This document shows, in pieces, positions 33,079 to 44,691 of a stretch of DNA of 64,000 nt. The translations under genes and the position numbers were made by a program. Numbering within the stretch: the first letter of the stretch is position 1; each line of letters begins with the position of its first letter. The stretch covers positions 50,370,404-50,434,403 of the forward strand of contig OY970822.1 of NCBI GenBank assembly GCA_963853835.1, in the 5' to 3' direction. This DNA comes from Calendula officinalis (lineage: Eukaryota; Streptophyta; Magnoliopsida; Asterales; Asteraceae). The notes beneath the pieces are model-generated. The model was given only the letters and a program-made list of their open reading frames with translations, made no database searches and was not told where the DNA came from.

Positions 33079-34720
33079 AGTTCACATCGAGCTTCTTTAA
33101 ACAAGGAAGTGTTGCCTCGTGCAAGAAGTGCGGGAAGAATCATACCGGCGAATCCCGAGGAGAACCAAGGACTTGCCATAATTGTGGCAAGACGGGCATT
33201 TGGCCCAGGATTGTAGATCCAAATCGGCGGCCGAGGTTGAGTGCAACTCGTGCCATGAAAAAGGGCATTATAGCAATGTGTGCCCGAAGAAGAAAACCGA
33301 ATCAATGGTGTCCACGGCTCAAAAGAAGGTGGGACCGGCGAAGGTGAAAGGGCGATCCTTCCAACTTACTCGGGAAGAGGCGAAGGAGGCGCACGATGTG
33401 GTGTCAGGTACTCTATTCATTAACTCCTTGCCCACTCATATATTATTTGATTCGGGTTCCAATTATTCGTTTGTGTCTCATGAGTTTGGTTGTAAGTTGA
33501 ATGTGCCGTCCGAAATGTTAGATGAAATTTATGAGATAGAAGTAGCTGATGGAAAAACCTCAATAGTTGAATGTATTTATAGAAATTGTGAATTAGAGAT
33601 AGATGGAGAAAAGTTTAAGGTCGATTTGTTGCCCATGGGGATAAAAGCTTTTGATGTAGTTATCGGTATGGATTGGTTGGGTATGCACCAAGCCAAGATA
33701 TTATGTGGTAAGAAAATCATGTCGATCAAGACACCCGAGAATGAGAAAGTGTACGTATATGGGGAAAAACGACATCACATGCCTAATGTGATTACCGCCA
33801 TTAAGGCGAAGAAATGTATATCGAGAGGTGGTGCATCGTTTATTGCATATGTGTTAGACGGCCAAAAGGAAAAGAAAGCGGTTGGTGATTTCAAATTTAT
33901 TCAGGATTTTCTTGAGGTGTTCCCTGAAGATTTATCTGGTTTGCAACCGGAGAGACAGGTTGAGTTCAAGATTGATTTAGTTCCGGGGGCGACGCCGATT
34001 GCTCGCGCTCCGTATCGTTTAGCTCCCACCGAGATGCGGGAATTGATGACTCAATTGCAAGACTTGCTAGATAAAGGTTTTATTCGTCCGAGTTCGTCAC
34101 CGTGGGGTGCCCCGATGTTGTTTGTCAAGAAGAAAGACGGTTCGATGAGAATGTGTATCGACTATCGCGAGTTGAACAAGGTGACTATTAAGAACCATTA
34201 CCCGTTGCCGAGAATTGATGACTTGTTCGACCAATTGCAAGGTGCTAGTTATTTCTCGAAAATTGATTTGAGGTCGGGTTACCACCAAGTTCGAGTGAAA
34301 GAAGGCGACACCGAGAAGACGGCCTTTCGTACGTGGTATGGTCATTATGAGTTTCAAGTGATGCAGTTTGGTCTTACGAATGCGCTGGCTATTTTTATGG
34401 ATTTGATGAATCGGGTTTGTAAACCGTTTCTTGATAAGTTTTTGATCGTATTCATTGATGATATTTTTTATTTATTCAAAAACCGAGGAAGAACACGAGG
34501 GCCATTTGAGACTTGTGTTAGATGTGCTGAAACGGGAAAAGTTGTATGCAAATTCTCTAAGTGTGAATTTTGGTTGCGGGATGTACAATTTTTAGGTCAC
34601 GTGGTGTCACGTGATGGTATTAAAGTCGATCCTTCAAAGATTGAAGCGGTGTCAAATTGGGAGCCTCCGAGAACTCCCACCGAAGTAAGAAGTTTCCTTG
34701 GGTTAGCAGGATATTAACGA
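33079..34720 (+). pseudogene. pol: Gypsy Gag C-terminus, protease and reverse transcriptase
   Basis: The first knuckle (CKKCGKNHTGE) is in the frame of 32988-33347. A frameshift inside the next knuckle near 33195 moves reading to the 511-residue frame 33182-34717. That frame has a third knuckle CNSCHEKGHYSNVC (residues 21-34), protease DSG (90-92, LFDSGSNYSFVS), and RT blocks including KKKDGSMRMCIDYRELNK, PLPRIDDLFDQLQG, KIDLRSGYHQVRV and the catalytic FIDDI (424-428). Residues about 430-456 are out of phase between two opposite indels. The frame ends at 34718 where GYY becomes GY-stop, TAA in place of the usual TAC. Confidence 0.9.
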
Positions 34721-35334
34721 AGATTTATTCAAGATTTTTCGAGAATTGCGGTTCCATTCACAAAGTTAACTAGAAAAAGTGAGAAGTTTGTTTGGGATAA
34801 GAAGAAAGAAGAGGCGTTCGGTTTATTGAAGGAAAAGTTGTGTAACGCGCCAATTCTTACATTACTGGATGGTATGGAAGATTTTGTAGCTTATAGTGAT
34901 GCTTCGAATCAAGGGCTCGGTTGTGTGTTGATGCAAAGAGGAAAAGTAATCGCGTATGCCTCGCGACAATTGAAAGATGCGGAAAAGAGGTACACTACAC
35001 ACGACTTGGAGTTGGCGGCGATTGTGTTGCCTTGAAGTTGTGGAGGCATTATTTATATGGTACTCGGTGTACATTGTACACGGATCATAAGAGTTTACAA
35101 TATGTGTTTACACAAAAAGATCTTAATATGCGACAAAGGAGGTGGATCGAGTTGATCAACGACTATGATTGTGAGATTGTGTATCATGCGGGAAAGGCTA
35201 ACGTGGTAGCCGATGCCTTGAGCCGAAAAGTCTATGAGAAGCCGAACCAAGGAATATTAACACGTATTGAAGTCGTCTCGAGTATTATCGAAAGGATCAA
35301 GAATGCCCACACGAGAGGTTATAGGAAAAGATGA
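34721..35334 (+). pseudogene. pol: Gypsy RNase H domain, one frameshift
   Basis: YSDASNQGLGCVLMQRGKVI and YASRQLKDAEKRY (34826-35035) are the start of the RNase H domain. Reading then shifts near 35033 to the 34921-35334 frame, with ALKLWRHYLYGTRCTLYTDH and YHAGKANVVADALSRK. Both halves are well conserved, which suggests the shift is recent relative to the element's age. Confidence 0.9.
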
Positions 35335-35447
35335 GTTAAGGCAAGAACGGTTGGGTAAAGAACCAACATTTTGTGGAAAATGCACAAAGGTTGAAAAATG
35401 TAGGCGTTCGGGTTTGGGTTCCTAAATTCGGGGGTACCTGAAAAGAG

Positions 35448-36245
35448 TTGTTGAATGATGTGCACAAGTCAAAGTATTCAATCCACCCGGGAAGTACAAA
35501 GACGTACCAAGATTTGAAACGGGTTTATTGGTGGCCCGGAATGAAGGCGAGAGTAGCCAAGTACATCTCGAAGTGTGCCACGTGTGCACAAGTGAAAGTC
35601 GAGCATCAAGTACCGTATGGGGTAGCTCAATCATTGTTAGTACCGGACGGGAAGTGGGAAGACATTACTATGGATTTCATAGTTGGGTTGCCAAAGACAA
35701 GTAAGGGTCATGATGTCATTTGGGTCATAGTTGACCGGTTGACCAAGAGTGCGTTATTTTTAGCTATTCCGGAAACTTTGCCACTTGAGAGATTGGCTAA
35801 GTTGTATGTTGATGAGGTGGTTCGACTCCACGGGGTTCCGTTATCGATAGTGTCCGATAGAGACGTGAGGTTTACCTCGAGATTTTGGAGATCGTTGCAA
35901 GAAGAGTTGGGTACAAAGTTGCGGTTGAGCACGGCTTATCACCCGCAAAGCGACGGTCAAAGTGAAAGAACGATTCAAACGGTGGAAGACATGTTGAGAT
36001 CGTGTGTGTTAGATTTCGGGGGTAAATGGGATGAACATTTACCGTTAGTCGAGTTCTCGTATAATAATAGTTATCACTCGACTATTAAAATGCCGCCTTA
36101 TGGGGCGTTGTATGGGATAAAATGTAGGACTCCATCTTGTTGGCTTGAAGCGGGAGAGATGAAGCTCACGGGTCCCGAGATTGTGAAAGTGACGAATGAA
36201 AAGATTGGTATAATACAAGCCAACATGAAAGCCGCACAAGATTGA
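35448..36245 (+). pseudogene. pol: Gypsy integrase
   Basis: The 265-residue frame contains the zinc-binding part (H13 then CATC, C43 and C46) and the catalytic core with D76 (TMDF), D137 (SDRD) and E173 (QSERT), that is D-D-35-E spacing. All three catalytic residues are present. A stop (TGA) at 36243 separates it from the C-terminal region. The N-terminal start at 35448 is only where the open frame begins, since the ancestral polyprotein was continuous. Confidence 0.9.
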
Positions 36246-36740
36246 CAAAGAAGTTATTCAGGTTTGAAAAAGAGACCATACGACTTGGATGTCGGGGATA
36301 TGGTAATGTTGAAAGTGTCACCTTGAAAATGTGTAATGCGGTTTGGAAAAAAAGGGAAGCTAAGTCCGAGGTATGTTGGACCGTTCAAAATATTGAAGCG
36401 AATTGGGCTTCAAGCATTTAAGTTGGAACTTTCACCCGAGCTTCAAGGTGTGCATGACACCTTTCACGTTAGTTATTTGAAGAAGTATATTGGGGAGGTG
36501 GAAAATATTATCTCATTGCAAGAATTGCGGGTTGATGCCCCGAACCGGTTGATTGAGGAGCCCGAGGCGATATTAGAGACAAAGACAAAGAAGCTTCGGA
36601 ATAAAGAGATCGAGTTGGTGTTGGTCAAGTGGAAGCATTCTCTTGGACCAAATTTGACTTGGGAAGTCAAAGACGAGATTGGGAAAAGATACCCGGATTT
36701 TGTGAACTATGATAAGTTTCCGAGGACGGAATCTTCTTAA
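36246..36740 (+). pseudogene. pol: Gypsy integrase C-terminus with chromodomain-like end
   Basis: After a stop and a short disrupted part, the frame 36336-36740 reads RFGKKGKLSPRYVGPFKIL, VHDTFHVSYLKKY and ELVLVKWKHSLGPNLTWEV. These are the GPF/Y module and a chromodomain-like tail of chromoviruses, which directs integration to certain chromatin. It ends at a natural-looking stop at 36740, 12 bases before the 3' LTR. Confidence 0.85.
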
Positions 36741-36752
36741 GGCGTAGATAGT

Positions 36753-36840
36753 TGTAACGACCCGAATTTTGTAAATAAATAAATTATATAAAACTATGAT
36801 AAATAAGGATAAATCATTTAAAGAACGTATGATAAATAAG
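36753..36840 (+). repeat. Truncated 3' LTR of the gypsy element
   Basis: TGTAACGACCCGAATTTTG and about 55 more bases match the 5' LTR start at 29253. Identity then stops after a short repeat of TGATAAATAAGGATAAA. Only ~88 bases remain, so most of the 3' LTR has been deleted. Confidence 0.85.
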
Positions 36841-38640
36841 GATAAATTGTTAAACTACTAATTGACCAAATTATCCATAGACTTCGGTCAAAAATGGTGG
36901 TTGATGAAATATGTTTTTTGTTGCATTACACTCAACTATTAAATCACATGTGCAATTTTTATATGCGTACAATAGAAGACAAAACAAAAAAAAAAAAAAA
37001 CATTTGTGCATGTTTTTTCTGTTTACACCTAAAATGAATTGAGAAACCAACAATGTCAACAGATTCAAAGTAAACTATATTCCAAATTAACCGAAATACC
37101 TAAAAAGATGAAACAACTTTATGTTTCCTGATTTTTTGACCTGTAAGAAAAGCATCATAAAATGCATTATCACTTTATCCATCAAAAAAATCATCCACAA
37201 TTTGTCTTTCTAGGATATTTGTGTTTTCTTATTTATTTTCAAACAATTGTAGATGTTTTTTCTTAATTGAAACAAATAAATCGTTTGCTTCGAATAATTT
37301 ATTTGCTATATCTTTTGCAAGAAATCAAGATTCCATCAAATGCAATCTTTTAAAGGGTTTTGTTAAACATTTTCCGTAATGATTAAGAGCAATTGAAATA
37401 GTTAATATACAAGTAATTGTGCATAATCGCTTATAGGTAGTTAGTGAAATTTAGTGGGTGGTTTTTTTAGTACTGTACATAACTTCTAAGCATTCAAATT
37501 ATGTTTAATCATTACCCAAGGGCAATTATTAGCAAAATCCAATATGTTTTTTAAATTAGTGATATTACTGGTAATTAAGTATATGTGATGCTTAAATAAC
37601 CATTTGTTAGAAAAATTTTCCGATTTCGTTTGTTAGGGTTCTCTGAAGTCGTGAAACACTTTCATATTAAAGTATTCTGTTGGTAGCACGAAATTTTTAG
37701 TTGGATAAAATCAGAGATCACTATAACAGAGAATTCATATCATATGTTATGTTCTTGTGTTCTTGTGTACCAGAGAAATAGATGACAAAAACGATTATCA
37801 TGTCAGTTTCCAAAAACTGACAAAGAACATCCATTGGCAATTCAAACTACTTAAAAATGTCCAATGATGCCCAAAACCAGGTCGGATTCGGGTCGGGTCA
37901 TCGGTTCGGAAACCAGAATTTTAAATTCGACCCCAGCCAGGGGATCTGCCCTTTGACCCCTCTTAAGTTAGTGTATTTTAATCATAACAAATACAAATAA
38001 GTCTGCACTCCACATCACTCTTACTTGTTCAATATTCATTAGAATTACATTTGGTATAAAAGTTTATCACATTAAACTTAAATCAGATTTAGTGATACAA
38101 ATCGCCAACACCATTAATAAAAAAAACTCACATTCTAAGCTAAAAAAACGTTACCACATTGCAGCCATGTCTCTATTTGGTATTTGGTTGTGCAAGCTTT
38201 TGTATATGTAGGAGCCATATTTTTTGTTTTGACCAGATTAACTTATTTTCATTCATTTTGCTTTCGTTTCGGTCTTTCTTGTTAGTTTCATTTATTTTTT
38301 GTGTTTTTTTATACATTTTGGGGCTATGTAATAATAAATATATTTGAGTTTCAATGAAAGAAAAACAAAGAAGCCGTTAAAAAAAACTTACACACATAGT
38401 AGTATATATTATCCTTTACAATTTTTATTTGGGAGTACGGGTATTGTTGGCGATTTATATTTTGGGCGAGGATCCATAGAAAACCATTACTAATTAAAGA
38501 ATATAGGGAATAGTTTATAGCCCTTAGATCCAGAATTGAAGGTTTAGAAGATAGGGACTTTAAATTTGTGCATTAGTAAATTAGGGAGGGGATCCGGATG
38601 GAAAATTTGCATAAAGGGGTAGAATTGTCAAAAACCTTGT
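36841..38640. other. Intergenic, no gene seen
   Basis: AT-rich sequence with no credible exon. GGATCC words with similar neighbours at about 38469 and 38588 may mark the ends of a small element, without proof. Confidence 0.5.
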
Positions 38641-38921
38641 CTCTCACCTAAGCAACATTTACGCTACTGATTCTCTCACCATCGATCTCTCTCTGGGCTT
38701 CATTCTGAAATTAGGGTTTCGACTCTCTCTCTCTCTCTCACACACGATTAACAAAGGCTTAGACGCGATTAGTCTCTCTGGGTAATTAAAAGCGACGAAC
38801 GACGAACATTAATCGAGAATATAGGGTTTCAATTATATAGTCGAACGCACAATCGTTTGTTTCAGGGGTTTCAGTTGGGGATTTCAATCGCACAATCGAG
38901 TTTCAGTCGAGATTTTAAAAG
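38640..38921 (+). other. 5'-UTR-like exon with donor site
   Basis: This stretch has a (CT)n run (38723-38739), 'TTAGGGTTTC' words common in plant leaders, no long frame, and a donor-like AAAG|GTAACT at 38921/38922. The next recognisable exon is the pseudogene exon at 39299. It could be the leader of the same decayed gene or a captured fragment. Confidence 0.4.
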
Positions 38922-39298
38922 GTAACTAATGTTCCTCACAGATTAATTTACGTTTTTATGTTTAAGTTGAATCAAATTCCGTAGAACGAAATTCTGGTTT
39001 TGATTTTGGAAAGTAACTTGTTGTTTGTTTGTTATTACATATTCTTGATCCAAAACCTACTAGCATTTGCATTTTCATATGATTATACCTTTATGTGAAC
39101 TGCAAAATGCTAAAATGCATTTTCAATTTCGTATGATTATCTATTTAAAGGTAATTTGGACAGCAAATATTATGTTAATTAGGTCAATTTTGGTTCTTAA
39201 GGTCTGTTTGTATGCTATGAAAACCATATATAGGCAAACTAACTGCTGCATTTGCAATAAAAATATAATTTTGATTTTATTTTTTTTATTTTTTACAG

Positions 39299-39405
39299 GT
39301 TTCAGATGAAGGTGATGTTTTGTATGTTTTTCCAAAGATTACCTTTCAAAACTTGCAGCCAAATCACTCAGGATCAAAACAGAACCTTATCTTGAGAAGG
39401 CTAAG
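39299..39405 (+). pseudogene. Exon of an At5g03900-like plastid protein, 1-bp deletion
   Basis: A clear acceptor (TTTTACAG) precedes VSDEGDVLYVFPK. After one missing base the next frame reads YLSKLAAKSLRIKTEPYLEK, followed by the donor AAG|GTATGT. This block is characteristic of the plant chloroplast family At5g03900, annotated as uncharacterised or iron-sulfur-related. The exon is 107 bases, one short of 36 codons, and the missing base turns the usual Asp codon out of frame. I see no preceding coding exons or following membrane-segment exon nearby. It is a single-exon relic. Confidence 0.75.
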
Positions 39406-39764
39406 GTATGTAATTTGATTAAGTTCAACTGCTAACTACTCTTTTTTATATTATCAGTACAATTTTAATTAAAATGTAATTTTTTTTACAGTCGGGCGCT
39501 TCATGATGATCAATTGATAGAATTTGTAAAAGAGGCATAGTTCAAACTTCATACTCATCTAGGGATTCTATCTTTTTGAAAAATATTTAGCCTGAGTGGA
39601 TGCCCCAATTTTCTAAACTGGTAATATTGCTTGACAATAAATTGGGTATTTTTTTCATGTGTCGGGGGGTTTGAAGGTGTTGTACTTGACAATAATTATG
39701 TTAATATGTAAACATAAACATTGAGTGAAGGATGATCAGAAGCAAACATGGTGTGTCAACATAG

Positions 39765-39850
39765 GTTGGGAAGCGGGTCAGAGCAGATTCGGGTCAACCC
39801 TTGTTGGGAAGTGGGTCAAAGCAGGTTGGGAAGTGGGCCAAAGCAGGTTG
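39765..39850 (+). repeat. Three copies of a ~22-bp GTTGGGAAGTGGGTCAAAGC repeat
   Basis: Units begin near 39765, 39804 and 39825. The first and second are separated by about 17 bases. Confidence 0.7.
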
Positions 39851-39895
39851 GTCATGTCACATGTGAGACATCAAAAGAAATTAAACTACCCATTT

Positions 39896-39920
39896 GTGTG
39901 TGTGTGTGTGTGTGTGTGTT
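39896..39920. repeat. (GT)n microsatellite
   Basis: About 12 GT units. Confidence 0.95.
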
Positions 39921-40229
39921 AAATTGTTAAATTTCATGTCATGAGTAGGCTAGATATTTGTGGATGCTTTGTTAATAGTTATATGGAAGTAATTGTGTAG
40001 AGTATATGTAGGTTTCATAGATCTAATGATGAAAATGAATGAGCAATGGTGTATTTTCATTGGTTCGTTGTTTAAATATTTTTTTTGATCACATGGATTC
40101 CTAGATTTAAATGGTTCATTGTATTTAGGTGGTGAAAATGCAAATGCAATTACGAAAATGTGAATGCAATTATGAAAATGCAAACACAACTGACATTATT
40201 TGAAACCGAACCAGTATATAATATACCAA

Positions 40230-40345
40230 AGACTTGTAGTTTAGTGGTATTAGTGTAAGGTGTAAGGTGTTGCTCATAATCTATTGGTCATGAGTTCAAG
40301 TCCCCCTACAGACAAATTTGAGTAGATTAGGTGACGTTTAAAAAA
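40230..40345 (+). mobile_element. SINE, tRNA-derived head
   Basis: An A-box-like GTAGTTTAGTGGTATTAG is at 40236-40253. The B box GAGTTCAAGTCCC is at 40291-40303, spaced as in tRNA promoters. It lies in the middle of the degenerate array. The 3' end and target duplication are not clear. Confidence 0.55.
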
Positions 40346-40755
40346 CTACATAAAATGAAAATGCAACTACAAGTATGAGAATGCAATTGCAAGTATAAAA
40401 GTTCAAATGCAAATACCAGTATTTAAAACAAAACAAATATTTTAAAGTCATGGAATAACTAAATAAAATGAAAATGCATATGCAAGTATATATATAAAAA
40501 TGCAACTAAAAGTATTTAAAACGTGTAAAATTTCAGAGAATAACTACGTAAATAAAAATGCAACTCCAAGTACGAAAATGCAACTCCAAGTACGAAAATG
40601 CAACTGCAAGTATGAAAAATTCAAATGTGAATGCTAGTATTTGAACCATAAGTAGTATTTAAAACTATAGGTAATAACTAGATACAATGAAAAGTTAAAT
40701 GCAAAAGTGTGTTTAACTACATTTGGTAAGAATATAAAACAATAACAAAACAAAA

Positions 40756-40989
40756 CTAATGTGACACTCGAGAATATCCTGCGTCATCATCTGCTCTATT
40801 TCCTTTTGGACAAGTTCGGATATTATACGAATCATTGTTGTCACTACCTCCAACATCAATTTCCTTAGATAAATTCACGTCATTTGCAACTTTCAAAGTG
40901 TCCACAGATTTAGTACTCTTTACATTTTTAGCATGCTTTGAACATCCAAAAATTTTAAGAGTAGCGATTCCACCATTTGCATATTTCAA
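40756..40989 (-). CDS. Short open frame of unknown status
   Basis: The 77-residue frame starts MKYANGGIATLKIF and ends with SYNIRTCPKGNRADDDAG plus a few residues. It interrupts the degenerate array and may be an old exon, since a splice-acceptor-like TTTTGCCAG lies upstream on the minus strand. 'NIRTCPKG' loosely recalls the zinc-knuckle end of MULE/FAR1-type proteins, which is a weak resemblance. I do not assign a function. Confidence 0.2.
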   Translation of the reverse strand: MKYANGGIATLKIFGCSKHAKNVKSTKSVDTLKVANDVNLSKEIDVGGSDNNDSYNIRTCPKGNRADDDAGYSRVSH

Positions 40990-42540
40990 AACCCAAATTG
41001 AAGAAAAGCTGGAATATGATCAAATCTGGCAAAAGCCAAATAAATAAAAACTATAAAACAGGGTGAAACTTCAGAAAACAACTACATACAATTAAAATGC
41101 AAATGCAAGTGTGAAAATGCAAATGCAAATGAATTTCGGGAAATAACAAGGTATAATGAAAAGATGTAAGTTCGAAAATGCACATGCAAAAAAAGTTGTT
41201 AAAAAGTTTAGAAAACAACTACATAAAATGAAATGCAAATGACAGTATTTGAAAATGGTGTTTAAATGTCAGAAATAAATAGGTATAATGAAAATTCAAA
41301 TGTGACTGCACGTAAGAAAACTAAAACGAAGAGCTATGTAACCTATATTTTTTAGAATCTATAAATTAAATGATTCAAAATAGCAATTCATAAAACATGG
41401 AAACAACAAAACTAAGAAAATGCATAAGAACATTGATTCATCATCTTCACGAATTACAAAACCAACAAAACACATACGAATAATCCATACAAATATAACA
41501 AAAAAAAAATTATAAAAATGCAACTGAACATTGATTCAACATCTTCATCAATATCAAAATCAGCAAAACAAATTCAACTAAACGAGAATGCAAATGAACA
41601 TTGATTTCATCATCTTCCCCAACTTTTCAAATCACATAAACGAAAATGAAATGTGAGAATGAAAACGCAAATGCAACTGTGAGAATGAAAATGCAAAATC
41701 AGAAAATGAACAATTATATTTATCATATTGACCAATTACAAAAATTCTTCATCATATTAAACATATCTATCAACAAAACTACAAAAATAGATTTGAATAT
41801 TGATTACTAGCATATCATACACAAACATTATTCACCTAGACTAATTCATCATATCATACATAAACACATCATCTTAAACATTCAATTTAACATTATTGAA
41901 ATAAAAAAGGTACTTGAATCAACATATTACCATCACTGTGCAGTTCTGGATCAAATTGGAAATCAGTTTCGGGTGTTAATGAAGCTTAATTTAGAGATAT
42001 GTAGCTAATACATGAATCACATTAAGAAATTGAAAGGAATTGAAGAATAGTTCAGATCTGTGACCTATCTGGTGATTCCCTCATTCATAGTTGGCTTAAG
42101 GTTCATATAACAGCTGATTTAGGGTTCGTATAGGAGCTATTTTAGGGTTCTTAGCTGATTTAGGGTTCAAATTGGTACATATTTGAAATTGGAGAAGCTG
42201 ATGTAGGGTTCAAACGATACTTGGAACTGCGACATTGATGGAGGTGCGTATGCTTATTTGAAAAATGAGAAACGAATCTGCAATTTGGAGCTGCATATGG
42301 AGATGTGGAGCAGTTGTGATTTGGAGCTATCTATGGATATGTGGAGCTGCTTATGGTTTGGATATGTGGAGGTGCGATTGATTGTCAAATAAGGTTCTAA
42401 TTAGAAAAATTCATTGATGAAGATTTGGATGAGATATGAAGAAGATGAGGAGGGAAAATGAAAAACACACAAAAAGGAAAATTAAAAGTGACGTTGTAAA
42501 TTGTTATAGGAGTGGGAAATGACAATCATGTCCTTAAGTG

Positions 42541-42799
42541 CACTGCCGGCCTTGACCATATATATTATAGGCATGGGACTATAGCCCACTTTGAAATTGA
42601 GGGCCCAAAACAAAAAATTTAATAATTTATATGTAATATTATAAGATTTACATTAATAAATTTTGTATTCAAACTGTTATTCATACAAAAATAGGTCATA
42701 ACGCGTATTACTTTTTGTATCAATATTTGATTTTACAATTATGATGGGCCCTAAAAACAACTTTCGCCTAGGGCCCTGACAAACTCAGGGTCGGCCCTG
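42541..42799. mobile_element. hAT-type MITE (259 bp)
   Basis: It starts CACTGCCGGCCTTGACC and its other end reads CAGGGCCGACCCTGAGT in reverse. The 8-bp target duplication CTTAAGTG is perfect (42533-42540 and 42800-42807). No transposase is present. Confidence 0.85.
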
Positions 42800-42931
42800 C
42801 TTAAGTGCCCTTGAATGTTTTAATTAAATCAATGCTCCTAATTGCTTCTTTAAGTTCTCTAAATAACCTTAGTTCTTTCTTAATTCATATTCTTTATATT
42901 TTAAGGAAAAGACACGTTCCTCACTGTCTAT

Positions 42932-43264
42932 TTATTCTTCACACCCCTTCATTTGTTCTTCTTCAACCATCGTCATCTGACACATCCCGTCATTTCCTTT
43001 GATCACATAATCTCCTTCCACTAAACTCATCAATTCATCATCCCCGCTTTCAATATCTCCATCTTCAAATTCCATAAACGGTTGTACGTTCTTCATAATC
43101 GTTAGCATCTTCTCGGCAGGCAAGAGTAATTTCTTCAATTTCTTCCATAAACTATAGTTGGTGTTGTAAGTTCGAAACCACCTAAATGATTTATGTAATT
43201 TACTGTTTAAAAAAGAGCAGATATCTATGCTAAAAAATAGGGTAAATGCATAAATAGGTAACAT
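42932..43264 (-). CDS. Hypothetical 110-residue frame with acidic C-terminus
   Basis: The part from Met 53 (MLTIMKNVQPFMEFEDGDIE) onward is codon-like and acidic, with DDELMSLVEGDY. The first ~50 residues look random. It could be the last exon of a decayed gene. I do not recognise a family. Confidence 0.2.
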   Translation of the reverse strand: MLPIYAFTLFFSIDICSFLNSKLHKSFRWFRTYNTNYSLWKKLKKLLLPAEKMLTIMKNVQPFMEFEDGDIESGDDELMSLVEGDYVIKGNDGMCQMTMVEEEQMKGCEE

Positions 43265-44045
43265 ACTTTAGATGAAAGTTCATTTAAGGATATATATTTT
43301 CGTTTTGATCATTAAAGAGTAACCAATTATTATAAAAGTTTATAAGAAGGGTATGTATTTTTATTTTGATTACCTAAGGGTAACTAACTCTTATAAAGGT
43401 TTATAAGAAGGGTATCTACTTTTATTTCAAAACAATTCGTACACTTCACGTTTGACCTTTGACCGGCTTCTTTAACCTATCGCCGAAATGTTCACGAATG
43501 ATTCTTTGAACGTTCCATTCGTTTACAGGACTAGGTTAATGTTTTATAGATTGGATGTTTCTCTATTATAATAGAAAAAACGACTAAAATAGATAAATTA
43601 AAATATATATATATACATAATTGACATATTTATTTGAGAAGGTAACCTTAAGTGTCATCGTTATTCCCACCATTATATTGGCAGATATTCATCTGACGAA
43701 TATGTGCTATAATCCATAAAATTCTCACTTACAAGTCATGTATTCTCTTTTTTTTAATCGTATATGAAAGTTGGTTACTGTTGACACGACCAATCGGTAG
43801 GGATGTGTTTAGTGACGAGTCACTAATGGAAAAGGCATTACTGATCAAAACAAAAATAGATTTCCTTCCTATAAACTTTTGTAGAAGTTGGTTACCTCTT
43901 AAAAAAACTATTTCACTCACTACATTGTGCACATTTTAAAGCCGACGGTATAATTATACCAAAATACAGATTTGTAGGTGCATACGTTTTTTGTAGTGTA
44001 AGTTTTATATCCTTTTAAAAATGAAATTATATACATGTACTCTTA
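43265..44045. other. Intergenic, small direct repeats
   Basis: No gene seen. A ~65-base segment with 'TTATAAAAGTTTATAAGAAGGGTAT' character is repeated at about 43325 and 43390. Confidence 0.5.
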
Positions 44046-44307
44046 GACTATGGGGTATGGGTACCACACACAACTTTTTTTCTGCCACATCATCTATCAT
44101 CTCACCAACCACACCATACCACACATTTAATCCAGGAAATACCCACCACACCACACCATTTCATTCCATTTAAATTTAAATACAAAAAGAAAAAAGAAAA
44201 CCATGCATCCAATCACATCACCACTGGGGGTGGTGTTCCCCTGTCCACCACCCGGTTAAAAGAGTCATGTCATCACCACATAACGCCATTTTATGCCCAT
44301 ACCGTCT
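44046..44307. mobile_element. MITE with AGAC..GGTATGGG termini
   Basis: The left end is AGACTATGGGGTATGGG and the right end reversed is AGACGGTATGGGC. The body contains GGGGGTGGTGTTCCCC-like palindromic sequence. No clean target duplication was found. The AGACT start suggests relationship to the element at 27987. Confidence 0.55.
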
Positions 44308-44691
44308 AGTTTTAATATGTTAATCAGTATTTTAAAACCGGCTTTAAATCATCCAGTCAAACAACGAATATGGAAATGCACGGTCGAATCTTGATTAGAC
44401 AACCAGTAGTTTGTTTTCATGATTAAAGGTGATTGTTTTGTGTAGTTTTCAGTCTCTTGACGTTTGTTTTAAACGAGCGTAATAGAGCCGTGCTTCGCTG
44501 TGGATTTATTAATTTGGAAGGTTGAAAAATACAATTTATTACTTTGAAAGTTAGAGAAAATAAAAACAATCTTTTGATATGATCGATTTATTACTTATCA
44601 CAACCTCATTAAAGGATTTACAAAAGATTAAATAACTCATGATTTTCGTTAAATTTTGTTCAATTGACAAAAATTACTCTTATAAGAAGTA

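Larger units (their letters stand above)
29253..36840 (+). mobile_element. Degenerate Ty3/gypsy chromovirus-like element
   Basis: A 5' LTR starts near 29253 and the same LTR start (TGTAACGACCCGAATTTTG) recurs at 36753 as a short 3' copy. Between them in order are Gag, a zinc knuckle, protease, reverse transcriptase, RNase H, integrase and a C-terminal chromodomain-like region. This is the gypsy order, and the C-terminal region points to chromoviruses (Tekay/Del-like). Multiple frameshifts and stops, an inserted LTR-like segment in gag and a truncated 3' LTR show the copy is dead. Confidence 0.85.
40130..41700 (+). repeat. Degenerate array built on GAAAATGCAAATGCAAGT
   Basis: The word (T)GAAAATGCAAATGCAA, or close variants, occurs dozens of times. 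It is organised in a longer unit of about 100 bases that also contains CAGTATTTGAAA, TTTCAGAAAATAACTA and CATAAAATGAAAATGC. The array is broken by a tRNA-derived SINE near 40230-40345 and by an unrelated stretch at 40740-41040. No continuous frame runs through it. Confidence 0.65.

Noticed and set aside
40230..40345. True tRNA gene at the A-box/B-box sequence
   Set aside because: The boxes are spaced like a tRNA, but no acceptor stem or anticodon arm closes around them. A SINE head fits better.
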